DNA from: Cognatundibacterium griseum
GTDB lineage: Bacteria; Pseudomonadota; Gammaproteobacteria; Burkholderiales; Burkholderiaceae_D
NCBI RefSeq assembly: GCF_014284195.1
Contig: NZ_JACOGC010000001.1
Coordinates: 682,001 to 746,000, forward strand
Length of the DNA stretch: 64,000 nt
Direction of reading: 5' to 3'
Shown: piece by piece, positions 1 through 9,115 of the stretch
Layout of the letters: each line of letters begins with the position of its first letter
Position numbering within the stretch: position 1 is the stretch's first letter
The notes under the pieces: generated by a model
Seen by the model: the letters and a program-made list of their open reading frames with translations, nothing else
The model's database searches: none
Told to the model about the DNA's origin: nothing
Program-made: the position numbers and the translations under genes

Positions 1-2
1 TC

Positions 3-167
3 AGTCTTTCAGGCGCCAGCCTGAGTGGCCGTGCTTCATTCCCGCTGAAGAAAAAGGCGGGTACGCCTGATAAAGGTGTTCCTGAGGTGCATCTTGGCTT
101 CCATTCTGCTGATCATCGTAGCGGGCTCACTGCCGCACCGCCCCCCAAATTGCATGGCTGGGAGTAG
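3..167 (+). CDS. 3' end of an unrecognised gene (partial)
   Basis: An open frame enters from the left edge and runs 54 codons to a TAG at 165-167. The translated tail is rich in Ser, Gly, Ala, Lys and Pro and ends PPKLHGWE. I do not recognise the family. It lies just upstream of the transposase on the same strand, so it may be another passenger gene of the transposon, or chance reading through non-coding DNA; at this length both are possible. Confidence 0.25.
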   Translation, partial: SLSGASLSGRASFPLKKKAGTPDKGVPEVHLGFHSADHRSGLTAAPPPKLHGWE

Positions 168-291
168 CTCGATCTGAGTTTAGTTGCTCAGCATCACCTT
201 GGGATCATTTCTTTATTGACAGGAAACTTATCTTTGGTGCAATGTTCTTGTCTAGCAAAATTCAACACATTGCCGATAAAGGGGAAATGTA

Positions 292-3270
292 GTGAGCAGC
301 TTGCATGAAACGGCCTATCCGCGTCTTAATGCTGAGATTACAGAGCGGGAGCTGTTAACGTTATTTACGCCCACACCGGCAGAGATTGCCTTTGTCTCTG
401 AACGGTACCGTCAGGCGCCAACCCGCGCGATGCTGTTGATTCTCTTAAAACTGCTGCAGCGCCTCGGAAACTTTATTCCCGCGACCGAGATACCTGCGCC
501 AATTATTGAGCATGTTTGCAATCACCTAGGCGTCCGTCCGATCTTGAAACGCGCCGTTGTCAAATACGAGCAATCAGGCAGTAAATGGCTGCATCAGAAA
601 TTCCTGCGAACCTACGTCGATATCCGGCAGTTTGAAGTGACCGACCACGAGTGGATGGATGGCATCGCTCTACAGGCCGCGCATACCAAGCAAGAATTAT
701 CCGATATTATCAATGTGATGATCGAAGAGTTGGCGCACCATCGCTTTGAACTGCCCAGCTTCGCGTTTCTACTGCGCGTTGCCACCCGGATGCGCAAAAC
801 CTACAACGACCAGGTATACAAGCGCCTAGCTGGCGAACTCTCCGAGGAACAACGCTTCCGGATTGACGAGTTGCTTTCCCATAGAGGGGCTCGTACTCGG
901 TGGGATCGATTAAAGCGCGAACCAAAACAACCCGGTGTGCGAGAGATCGCAAGCTTCCTGCAGCATATCCAGGACCTAACGATGTTGGGCGAGGGCCTTC
1001 CAGCCGGCGACTTCCTATCAGTCCCGAAACGCACGCAGTTGGTTACCGAGGCCAGAGCACTGGATATTTCTGAAATGCTCGAACTCAAGCCTGCCAAACG
1101 CTATTCGCTCACGGTATTGCTCATCCAAGCCCAGTTGCAAAAGGCGATGGATGATATCGCCGAAATATTCGTCAAGGCGGTGCGCAACATGCATCACGTC
1201 GCAGAAGATAGGCTACGTGAGTACCGGCTGCAGCACGCCGAACAAACAGAACGCCTCATCAGCCAGTTTCGAGATGTGCTGACTGCGTTGCAAAATGAGG
1301 CGCCTGACAAGGAGCGCCTGGCACTAATAGAGCAAGTGCTGGATGGCGATCCCGAGCCCTGGATTATTCGTTGCGACGAACACATGGCCTATGCAGGCAA
1401 TAACTATTATCCCTTCATATTGCAGCCATATCGCGCTAAGCGGGCGCTGTTATTTCAATGCCTGGATGTATTGGCCTTGAAGTCTAGCTCACAAGACGAA
1501 TCGCTGTTGCGGGCATTGCAATGGATGCGCCAGTTCCGGTCAAGCCATCGTGAATATGTCTTGGTGAACGCCGACGAGTTGGACATCGCATCGCTGGACT
1601 GGATTTCGGAGAAGTGGCAACGCCTGATTGTTGGCAAAGAACAGCCGTCAGGTGCTGACAAGATCATTCATCGGAAATATTTCGAGCTCTGTGTGTTTTC
1701 TCAGATTATGCAAGAGCTTAAGTCCGGCGACGTGTATGTTGAGCACAGTGACCAATATGACGACTATCGCGTACACCTTATTAGTTGGGAGGAGTGCCGC
1801 AAGGAGATTATGAACTATGGCAAGTTAGTGGACCTGCCGATGGACTCAGAAAAATTCGTCGATAAATTACGTGACGACTTGAGCGAGATTGCCCGCCAGG
1901 TAGATGAGCGCTTCCCAGACAATGAGCACGTGGATTTTTCTGAGTCTGGCTTGATCATCCGCCGCACCGAGCGTCAGCAACCGCCTCCAAACCTGGAAGT
2001 CATTGACCAGGCCATTACTGAGCATATGGAGCCGGCGAGTATCCTGGATATTTTGACCGAGACCGAACAATGGCTGGATCTGCATAGCATTTTTGGCCCG
2101 CTGTCCGGGTTCGAGTCAAAGATTGACGATCCACGTAAGCGCTTCATCTCAACACTTTTCTGTTACGGCTGCAACCTGGGGCCCACGCAAACCGCCCGTT
2201 CCTTGAAGGGCTTGAGCCGAAAACAGGTCGCGTGGCTAAATTTGCGCCATGTGACGGAGGAGCGGCTGGAGAAGGCTTTGGTGAAAGTCATCAACTCTTA
2301 CAATCGTTTCGCCTTGCCGCGCTACTGGGGCACTGGAAAGAGTGTATCGGCTGACGGCACCAAATGGAACGTGTACGAGCAAAACTTGCTGTCGGAATAT
2401 CATATCCGCTATGGCGGGTATGGTGGCATTGGTTACTACCATGTGTCCGACATGTACATTGCTCTGTTCAGTCACTTCATTCCGTGTGGTGTCTACGAAG
2501 CAGTGCATATCTTAGACGGCCTGATCAAGAACGAATCCGATGTCCAACCTGATACAGTCCACGGCGATACGCAGGCGCAAAGTGCTCCGGTATTCGGCTT
2601 GGCCTATCTGCTAGGAATCAACCTGATGCCACGGATCCGGAATATTAAGGAACTTACGTTCTTCCGGCCGGACAAACAAGAGCAGTATCCCCACATTAAC
2701 GGTCTGTTCCGCGGTAATATCGATTGGGAACTGATCGAATTGCATTATCCTGACATGCTGCGTGTCGCTATCTCGATCAAGGCCGGCAAAATCACACCTT
2801 CCATGATATTGAGGCGACTTGGTACCTATAGCCGCAAGAACAAATTGTATTTCGCCTTTCGTGAGCTTGGGCGCGTCATCAGAACGCAGTTTTTGCTCAA
2901 GTACATCAACGACGTAGAACTCAGGCGCACTATCCATGCAGCTACCAATAAGAGCGAGGAGTTCAATAATTTTACGAAATGGCTATTCTTTGGCGGCGAT
3001 GGCATTATCGCGGAAAATATCCGCCATGAGCAGCGCAAGGTGATCAAATACAATCATCTGGTCGCCAATATGGTGATCCTCAATAATGTGCAATGGATGT
3101 CCCGTAAATTGAAGGACATGCAATCCAAAGGCTATCCAGTCGACGAGGACGTACTGAAGGGATTGTCGCCTTACCGTTTCAGCCATATCAATCGATACGG
3201 TGATTACACGCTCGATCTGAATAAAAAAGGTGCGCCGATCGATTACAAGATAGACTTTAGGCGGCACTAG
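292..3270 (+). CDS. tnpA: Tn3-family transposase TnpA
   Basis: Catalyses replicative transposition of a Tn3-type element by cutting and joining at the terminal inverted repeats. The 992 residues fit the family length (about 960-1010). The N-terminal part reads as the DUF4158-type DNA-binding region and the C-terminal third as the DDE catalytic domain: first Asp at residue 688 (SADGTKW), second Asp at 754 or 759 (DTVHGDTQ), and Glu 889 (NKSEEFNNF). The frame is intact, so the enzyme may be active. The start is GTG at 292, preceded by a purine-rich GGGGAAA. No resolvase is visible; the left end of the element is outside the window. The next gene starts 47 bp after the stop, on the same strand. 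Confidence 0.95.
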   Translation: MSSLHETAYPRLNAEITERELLTLFTPTPAEIAFVSERYRQAPTRAMLLILLKLLQRLGNFIPATEIPAPIIEHVCNHLGVRPILKRAVVKYEQSGSKWLHQKFLRTYVDIRQFEVTDHEWMDGIALQAAHTKQELSDIINVMIEELAHHRFELPSFAFLLRVATRMRKTYNDQVYKRLAGELSEEQRFRIDELLSHRGARTRWDRLKREPKQPGVREIASFLQHIQDLTMLGEGLPAGDFLSVPKRTQLVTEARALDISEMLELKPAKRYSLTVLLIQAQLQKAMDDIAEIFVKAVRNMHHVAEDRLREYRLQHAEQTERLISQFRDVLTALQNEAPDKERLALIEQVLDGDPEPWIIRCDEHMAYAGNNYYPFILQPYRAKRALLFQCLDVLALKSSSQDESLLRALQWMRQFRSSHREYVLVNADELDIASLDWISEKWQRLIVGKEQPSGADKIIHRKYFELCVFSQIMQELKSGDVYVEHSDQYDDYRVHLISWEECRKEIMNYGKLVDLPMDSEKFVDKLRDDLSEIARQVDERFPDNEHVDFSESGLIIRRTERQQPPPNLEVIDQAITEHMEPASILDILTETEQWLDLHSIFGPLSGFESKIDDPRKRFISTLFCYGCNLGPTQTARSLKGLSRKQVAWLNLRHVTEERLEKALVKVINSYNRFALPRYWGTGKSVSADGTKWNVYEQNLLSEYHIRYGGYGGIGYYHVSDMYIALFSHFIPCGVYEAVHILDGLIKNESDVQPDTVHGDTQAQSAPVFGLAYLLGINLMPRIRNIKELTFFRPDKQEQYPHINGLFRGNIDWELIELHYPDMLRVAISIKAGKITPSMILRRLGTYSRKNKLYFAFRELGRVIRTQFLLKYINDVELRRTIHAATNKSEEFNNFTKWLFFGGDGIIAENIRHEQRKVIKYNHLVANMVILNNVQWMSRKLKDMQSKGYPVDEDVLKGLSPYRFSHINRYGDYTLDLNKKGAPIDYKIDFRRH

Positions 3271-3317
3271 CCAGCGCGGGTGGCAGTCTGCACCGCGAAT
3301 CAAGAAAAGGGGAAAAA

Positions 3318-3860
3318 GTGGACGAATGGAAAGACGAAGACCGTTTAAAAATGTACGTCGCCATCGCCGAAACTTCGCGCAAATGGGTCTCCGTTATGGA
3401 TACAAAGGCTGGATTCCTGTCGGCGTTGAATGCGGCTTTGCTGGCGTTTATCTGGACTGGCGCACGCTTGCTAGAGTGTGGTCCGTGGTCGAAAGGGTTC
3501 GCCTTGACTGCTTCGTCACTGGCCATCTTATCCTTGCTCTTTTCCTTATTAACGGTTATCCCGCGCGGGTCGCTTGCCCAGATTTTTGGTGCTGAGTCCC
3601 GCTACATCAACGATTTCAAACCGATTTCGTTTTACGGTTACGTGGCAGAATATTATCCTAAGGGCCACGAAAACAAATTTATTGAGGACGTCCTGGCACT
3701 TAGCCCCACAAAACTGTGCCACGAGGTGCTGGAGCAGCACTACACTATCAGCCACGGGTTGAAAATTAAATCTAACTGGGTGGAGCGTGCAGGGTGGCTT
3801 TTGGTCGGCGGTTTAGCGCTGACCGCACTGGCGCTGCTGGCTAAATTTGCTGATTTCTGA
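3318..3860 (+). CDS. pycTM: PycTM, membrane effector of a Pycsar anti-phage system
   Basis: Predicted effector that binds the cyclic pyrimidine nucleotide made by the neighbouring cyclase and damages the inner membrane, causing abortive infection. The 180 residues match the PycTM architecture: a short soluble helix with a VMDTKAGFLSALNAALLAF signature near residues 26-44, two membrane segments at about 33-52 and 60-82, a soluble stretch rich in charged and aromatic residues, and a third membrane helix at 160-176. The start is GTG at 3318, preceded by AAAAGGGG. It sits 47 bp after tnpA and 22 bp before pycC, which suggests one transcription unit. The function comes from family knowledge (Pycsar, described in 2021) plus the cyclase partner. 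Other small two- or three-helix membrane proteins look similar, but the signature plus the partner make this call strong. Confidence 0.85.
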   Translation: MDEWKDEDRLKMYVAIAETSRKWVSVMDTKAGFLSALNAALLAFIWTGARLLECGPWSKGFALTASSLAILSLLFSLLTVIPRGSLAQIFGAESRYINDFKPISFYGYVAEYYPKGHENKFIEDVLALSPTKLCHEVLEQHYTISHGLKIKSNWVERAGWLLVGGLALTALALLAKFADF

Positions 3861-3882
3861 TCCGAACTTTTAAGGAGTTCCC

Positions 3883-4581
3883 TTGGCGTTACGAGACGAT
3901 TTACACGCACAAGTCGCCAAAATCTTTCGCGAGGTCTGGACTATGCGCGATGGCCAAGTGGTACCGGCCAATGCAGATGTTGGCCTCGGCAACGACGCCG
4001 TCAAGCTCAATGCAACCGTTCTCTATGCCGACTTGGCCGATTCTACGTTGCTTGTAGACAGACATATACCCGCATTTGCGGCCGAGGTATATAAGACTTT
4101 TCTGCACTGTGCGGCAAAAATCATCGTCAATGAGGGTGGTGAAATCACAGCGTATGACGGCGATCGCGTCATGGCTGTTTTTCTGGGGCATGGGAAGAAT
4201 GTTGCGGCCATACGAGCTGCGATGCAAATCAACTTTGTGGTCAAAAATGTGATTGCCCCAACGATGGCGGTGCAATACAACACTACCAATTACACGTTGA
4301 AACACGTGATCGGGGTCGATACCAGCGACTTATTCGTGGCGCGCACCGGCGTGCGCGGGGCCAACGATCTGGTCTGGGTTGGGCGAGCTGCAAATCACGC
4401 TGCAAAGTTAGCAGCACTTCCGGACACCTATCAGACTTACGTTACAAAAGCCGTATTTGACCAAGTCCCAGATTTTTTTAAATATTCTGAGGTAGGGGCT
4501 GCTATCTGGGAACCAGCAACATGGAACACATTCGATAACAGTATCGTCTATCGGACCACATGGGGCCAGATAGTCTTGTAG
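3883..4581 (+). CDS. pycC: PycC, pyrimidine (uridylate/cytidylate) cyclase of a Pycsar system
   Basis: Predicted phage-activated nucleotide cyclase making cUMP or cCMP as the signal for PycTM. The 232-residue protein is a single class III adenylate/guanylate cyclase-like domain. Metal-binding aspartates are visible at D50 (LYADLADST) and D94 (AYDGDRVMAVF), and the transition-state region is GRAANHAAKL at 167-176 with N171. No receptor, HAMP or membrane part is attached, as is usual for PycC and unlike housekeeping class III cyclases. The start is TTG at 3883 with AAGGAG five bases upstream. Base specificity (U or C) cannot be read here. Next to a PycTM-type protein this is best read as a Pycsar cyclase; a purine cyclase with an unrelated membrane partner is the less likely alternative. 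Confidence 0.87.
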   Translation: MALRDDLHAQVAKIFREVWTMRDGQVVPANADVGLGNDAVKLNATVLYADLADSTLLVDRHIPAFAAEVYKTFLHCAAKIIVNEGGEITAYDGDRVMAVFLGHGKNVAAIRAAMQINFVVKNVIAPTMAVQYNTTNYTLKHVIGVDTSDLFVARTGVRGANDLVWVGRAANHAAKLAALPDTYQTYVTKAVFDQVPDFFKYSEVGAAIWEPATWNTFDNSIVYRTTWGQIVL

Positions 4582-4645
4582 CAGGGTAGCTGGGAATGAA
4601 GTTGCTGCGGCAAAAAAATAGAAATTCCCAAATTAAATCATATAG

Positions 4646-4688
4646 TTAAGCCAGTTTCTGCGGAATTTTAAGGAATCCCGGCCGACCC
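4646..4688 (-). repeat. Possible right inverted repeat of the Tn3-family element
   Basis: Read on the minus strand from 4688, the sequence begins GGGTCGGCCGGG and ends GGCTTAA. This resembles the GGGG...TAAG layout of Tn3-family ends and lies 65 bp after pycC, just before conjugation-gene remnants. It would place pycTM and pycC inside the transposon. The match is imperfect (three leading G rather than four) and the left partner is outside the window, so this is only a candidate. Confidence 0.35.
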
Positions 4689-4796
4689 TCTTTTTGTCCC
4701 AATAACGGTCTTTGACCGACCTTGTTCCACCTCCGATCCTGACGGTTACGGCACGTTTTCGTACCACTTGCTGCATGGGAGAAGTTGGAGGTCTGA

Positions 4797-6745
4797 ATAC
4801 AAGGTCAAGGTGTGCTGTTCGGGCAGATCGTTGCTGTTTTCAGCATCGTGATTGCCGGTGTGTGGGGAGCCACACAATGGACAGCCGCCGCCCTGAGCTA
4901 CCAGCTACGCCTTGGCTCGCCCTGGTTCGATTTCTTGGCACACCGGTCTATTACCCCTGGCGGCTGTTCGATTGGTGGTTCTTCTTCGATGCCTACGCGC
5001 CACATGTCTTCGACATCGGCGGTGCGATCGCAGGCGGCAGCGGTTTGGTCGCCGTCCTAGTTGCCATCGGCATGTCGGTGTGGCGTTCGCGTCAATCGAA
5101 GCTGGTCACGACCTACGGCTCAGCGCGCTGGGCCGATGCCACCGACATCCGCAAAGCTGGCCTGAACCAGCCTGCCGGTGTTTTTCTCGGGTTGCATGAC
5201 GGGCAGTGCCTGCGACACGAAGGACCGGAACACGTTCTGACCTTTGCCCCGACATGATCCGGCAAGGGCGTCGGCCTCGTGGTGCCGACACTTCTTTCCT
5301 GGCCCGCGTCTGCCGTCGTTCACGACATCAAAGGCGAGAACTGGCAGATCACCGCCAGCTGGCGCGCACGCTTTTCGCACTGCCTGCTGTTCAATCCCAC
5401 AGATGCGAAGTCAGCGGCCTACAACCCGCTACTGGAGGTCCGGCGCGGTGCGCATGAAGTACGAGACGTGTAGAACATCGCCGACATTCTGGTCGATCCC
5501 GAAGGCGCACTGGAGCGCCGCAACCATTGGGAAAAGACTTCGCACGCGCTGCTGGTCGGCGCCATCCTGCATGTGCTCTATGCGGGTGAAGACAAGACGC
5601 TGCGCGGCGTCGCCAACTTCCTGTCCGACCCGGCATGTCCGTTCGAGCTGACGTTGCATCGGATGATGACAACGTGGCACCTCGGCGATGCCCCACATCC
5701 CGTTGTCGCCTCGGCCGCGCGCGAAGTGCTCAACAAGAGCGACAACGAGCGTTTGGGCGTGCTGTCCACGGCCATGTCTTTTCTCGGCCTGTACCGCGAC
5801 CCCACGGTGGCCGAAGTCACCTCGCGCTGCGATTGGCGCATCGCCGACCTGATTTCATCAGCGCATCCGGTGTCGCTGTACCTGGTTGTGCCGCCGTCCG
5901 ACATCAGGCGCACCAAGCCACTGGTGCGCCTGATCCTCAACCAGATTGGCCGTCGGCTCACCGAATCGCTCCACGGTAGTGATGGCATCGTGCGCCGCCA
6001 CAAGCTGCTGCTGATACTCGATGAGTTTCCGGCGCTGGCATTCATTGCCGGTTACGGCATTCGCAGCTTCCTGATCGCCCAGTCGCTCAACCAGATCGAC
6101 AAAGCCTGCGGCCAGAACCATTCCATCCTCGACAACTGCCATGTCCGGGTGACGTTCGCCACCAACGACGAACGCACCGCCAAGCGCATCTCCGAAACCT
6201 TGGGTACCGCGACCGAGCTACGCGCGTAGCGCAACTACGCCGACCACCGGCTCGCGCCGTGGCTGGGGCACCTGATGGTGTCGCGGAAGGAAACAGCACG
6301 GTCACTGCTCACCCCTGGCGAGGTGATGCAGCTTCCACCCGATGAGGCCGTGGTGATGGTGTCCAGCGTGGCACCGATCAAGGCGAAGAAGCTGCGCTAC
6401 TACGCCGACGTGAACTTCAAGCAGCGCGTACTGCCGCCGCCCGTGCTCGCAGCCAGTCGCTACGCCGATGCACCGCCGTTGCGGCCCGACGACTGGAGTG
6501 GTCTGGTAATCCCCTCCGTACCAACCGCACCCGCCGCCGCGGCCCTGGCCGACAGCGAAGCCAGCGCCGCCGATGACGGTGGACCGCGCCGTCAGCCAGA
6601 GCTGTCCGAAGTCGCCGAGTACCACCCTGAACAGGAGTCATCGAGCAACGACTTGCCGCTGCCGCTTCCCCGCCAGCTCGACCCGGCCATGCAGCGCACG
6701 GCCCGGCTGGCATCCCTCGATCCTGACGACGGAATCCAGCTATGA
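4797..6745 (+). pseudogene. traG: traG/virD4 conjugal coupling ATPase, decayed
   Basis: Remnant of the type IV coupling protein that feeds DNA to a conjugation channel, of the kind in Tn4371-like integrative conjugative elements. Homology runs from VLFGQIVAVF (frame starting at a degenerate ATA, 4797) to the C-terminal LASLDPDDGIQL. Lesions: a one-base deletion near 4938; TGA inside the Walker A loop at about 5255 (T*SGKGVG, normally R); TAG after VRDV at about 5471; TAG after ELRA at about 6227; and loss of about ten residues in Walker B after LDEFPAL. All three stops are explained by C-to-T changes in CGA or CAG codons. It cannot make a working ATPase. Confidence 0.9.
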
Positions 6746-6801
6746 GCCAATACCGCCTCAACCTGTTCATTCCGCCAGAACATGAAGTGAGTTGGTCATG
6801 A
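6742..6801 (+). pseudogene. Truncated ribbon-helix-helix gene downstream of traG
   Basis: The ATG overlaps the traG stop (ATGA) and begins MSQYRLNLFIPPEHE, the usual start of the CopG-like protein that follows traG in Tn4371-type elements. After about 15 codons the homology ends and a stop follows at 6799-6801. This marks the right edge of the conjugative-element remnant near position 6787. Confidence 0.6.
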
Positions 6802-7171
6802 GCTGACCCGCCCGCTGCAGTGCTCTCAGGCTTGCTGTCGCGATGCACCTATGTGGCGTTTGGTCCGTAGGGCGCCAAGTACGCACGGCGGCTGGAATCT
6901 AGCCTAACTCATTGCCCCATATAGCCTTTAGCGTTGCTGTCCGGCTGCACAATAAGCTTGACAGCGGACATTTTTTATTTGGATATGCGAATTTCTTATT
7001 TACTTGGGCTGTATTGAAAATGCTAAAAAACTTAATCTATATTATTCTCATTTGCCTTATTTTCTCTGTCCAATTTAGATAAAAATAAATGTCATAATTC
7101 AAAATTAGAAAATAACAACAAGACCGTTGTGATATACATCCAAGCACCGAACACACACTACAGCGCCGGTT
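6802..7171. other. Gene-free stretch between ICE remnant and satellite module
   Basis: No convincing coding frame or RNA. GC-rich up to about 6950, then distinctly AT-rich to 7150, which agrees with a junction between DNA of different origin. No clear terminator is seen for the minus-strand gene ending at 7172. Confidence 0.5.
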
Positions 7172-8188
7172 TTATTTTATATTTCTCGGACGCCCAAGCC
7201 GAATTTGTTGTTCAAATGGAAATCCCCCGCGCCGTATCATTCTGGTTTTTGAAGACTGCCGCGGTTTAAAAGACTGCCCAAGCTTGCACAAATACGCCAA
7301 AACATAATCCTGCAGATGACGACGCAAGTCTGTCTCACTCCAGTGGATCACCCCGATCCCACATATCCCCCTGATTTTGAACTCCTCGATATTCTGGTTG
7401 CAATTCCAATAACTTCCTTGTCCCATCGTCACTTCATTGCACCAGTATTCCCCGATCTGTTGAGCATGATGCACATGCGACGTCCCTCGCCGCAGAGAGC
7501 CATTAAAAAACAGCAGAACATGAAAATGAATTCCCCGTTCTATGCCGTATTCTGTTTTGAGGATATAACCGATGTTGCTCTTGAATAACTGGTTGTTCCG
7601 CCGATTATTCAAGAAGCGCTCCATATCCGACATGGCCTTTGATAAGGTAATTTGTCGTGTATAGATCTTCTGATAACTGAGATCCAGCCTTAACACAATA
7701 ATCCGGTCATTTCTGTCAAATAGCGCATCGATATACCGGGCGTAATCCCGGTAACGCTTGTCTGCCTCCCGTTGAGCGATACGTACGGCTTCTCTAAAGT
7801 GTTCCGTTTGACAATACTGCCTGAGTCGAACAAGGAGTTCATTACATTGCTGAATGGTGCTCAAAAAACAAGCTGGTAACAGACGGACTTCCTGACTGCA
7901 TACGATGAATGCCTCAATACAAGGGCTATAGACGTATTCATTGGGTAATTTAGCGATCACATCCAGATACCGATCGATATCGACTCGAACCATAGCCATA
8001 TCGGAATCAGTCATCGATTCTTTTTTAGCAAGTGCTTGTACCCATGCCTGCAAATCGTCAAGACACTCAGAATCAAGACTGAGTCCTTGGTAGCCATTAC
8101 TGACATTCGTCACTGGTTCTTGATCGTCAAATGATCCGTTACCTTGTTGCTGTAAAGAATCAAGTTGGAATGGTTTACGGGATTGCAT
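7172..8188 (-). CDS. Inovirus Gp2-like / YagK-YfjJ replication protein
   Basis: The C-terminal half (about residues 170-338) reads as the YagK/YfjJ C-terminal domain found in inovirus Gp2 proteins and P4-like satellites: RIIVLRLDLSYQK, then a GIHFHVLLFF segment with two histidines around Phe (HUH-like), and a conserved IGEYWCNEVTMGQG block. Such proteins are thought to start rolling-circle-type replication of phage-like elements. The N-terminal part is low in motifs. I use the ATG at 8188 (338 residues); an upstream start at 8224 adds 12 residues but lacks a ribosome site, and the site at 8188 is itself weak (GAAAG). The AT-rich upstream region and the nearby AlpA-type gene fit a satellite or defective prophage. 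Confidence 0.75.
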   Translation of the reverse strand: MQSRKPFQLDSLQQQGNGSFDDQEPVTNVSNGYQGLSLDSECLDDLQAWVQALAKKESMTDSDMAMVRVDIDRYLDVIAKLPNEYVYSPCIEAFIVCSQEVRLLPACFLSTIQQCNELLVRLRQYCQTEHFREAVRIAQREADKRYRDYARYIDALFDRNDRIIVLRLDLSYQKIYTRQITLSKAMSDMERFLNNRRNNQLFKSNIGYILKTEYGIERGIHFHVLLFFNGSLRRGTSHVHHAQQIGEYWCNEVTMGQGSYWNCNQNIEEFKIRGICGIGVIHWSETDLRRHLQDYVLAYLCKLGQSFKPRQSSKTRMIRRGGFPFEQQIRLGRPRNIK

Positions 8189-8869
8189 AGTGTTGTTTCT
8201 TTCAAAAAATAACCTGCTGCCCATAACAGGCGCGCAGGCAATATCCTCATCCTCGACAACAAGTCATGGATAAGTGAGATGTACAGGGTTGTGAAATGCC
8301 CGGTCGTCAGTACCGAGCTGGATGGCTTGTTGTGAGAGCGTCAGACAAAGAAGGCATGCGTGCTTCACTGCCTGCTATGCTGCAGTCGTCAATGGCGAAT
8401 TGCTGTGCTTTGCTGCGAGAGCGTTTATTCGACTTGGGTAAAACGAGAAAGAGATGATGAAGCGAGTGAGAGGAGGGACTTAGCTGTTTGATTGGTTTAT
8501 GTCAGATCATGGATAGTCAGGACTCCTTCATTGTTATTTCATTTCTATCGGATGGATGCTCTCATGTGTTTATGTCTTATCGGATACTGCATATTGCAGA
8601 GTCGTCTGCTAATTGACAGCTAAACACGATGTGTATTGCCTTCACTTTATTCCCTTCAATTTAATTGGCTTCACTTTAATTAATTCCATTTAAATTAACT
8701 TATTTTAATCCTATTTAAATAACATAAATAACCGAAATTCTTACCCGTAAGAAATCATCGCTAGATTGGCTTAGCGAGTCAATTTGTGGGAGCTAGTACG
8801 GGTTATCTTGTGAAACGCGTTATACAAAGTTATTTCCGAAAAAAAACAGCAAAAGATGTCCGGAGATTC
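8189..8869. other. Gene-free, AT-rich control region of the satellite module
   Basis: No reading frame is supported here. The part from 8630 to 8750 is very AT-rich and contains a set of direct repeats (8640-8678), followed by TTTAAAT-type short palindromes. It is flanked by the replication gene (left, reading away) and the AlpA-like gene (right, reading toward it). The layout fits a promoter and replication-origin region, which is inference. Confidence 0.45.
8640..8678 (+). repeat. Iteron-like direct repeats upstream of the Gp2-like gene
   Basis: Three copies of CTTCA(C/A)TTTA start at 8640, 8654 and 8669, spaced 14-15 bp, with a fourth degenerate TTCCATTTAAAT just beyond. Regularly spaced direct repeats in an AT-rich tract beside a replication initiator are typical of a Rep binding region; no function is shown. 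Confidence 0.5.
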
Positions 8870-9115
8870 CTAATTCGAGCCGTGAGAAGACAATCGGCTT
8901 GCTGCAATCCGTCCGGCAATCCAGGCATCGATTTCAGACGCAATCCAGGCAACGCTGCCTTTACCGGCGGCAGACAACGAGACCGGCTTCGGAAAGCTCG
9001 GGTCGTATTGCTTGCATTGCGGATTCATTCTGCCGTAAATGCTGCTGCGTTTCAGGCCGGTCATCAGCTCAACTTGTTGACGACGAAGTAATTGAGGGTG
9101 GGGTAAATTTTGCAT
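8870..9115 (-). CDS. AlpA-family helix-turn-helix regulator
   Basis: An 81-residue protein with the AlpA/excisionase-like winged helix: LLRRQQVELMTGLKRSSIYG, then FPKPVSLSAAGKGSVAWIASEIDAWIAGRI. In P4-like satellites and cryptic prophages AlpA activates integrase or excision genes. The start at 9115 is chosen because GGAA lies a few bases upstream and the AlpA fold begins there; a longer frame to 9247 has no such support. It is probably a regulator of this module or of the integrase at 22217-23413. Confidence 0.85.
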   Translation of the reverse strand: MQNLPHPQLLRRQQVELMTGLKRSSIYGRMNPQCKQYDPSFPKPVSLSAAGKGSVAWIASEIDAWIAGRIAASRLSSHGSN

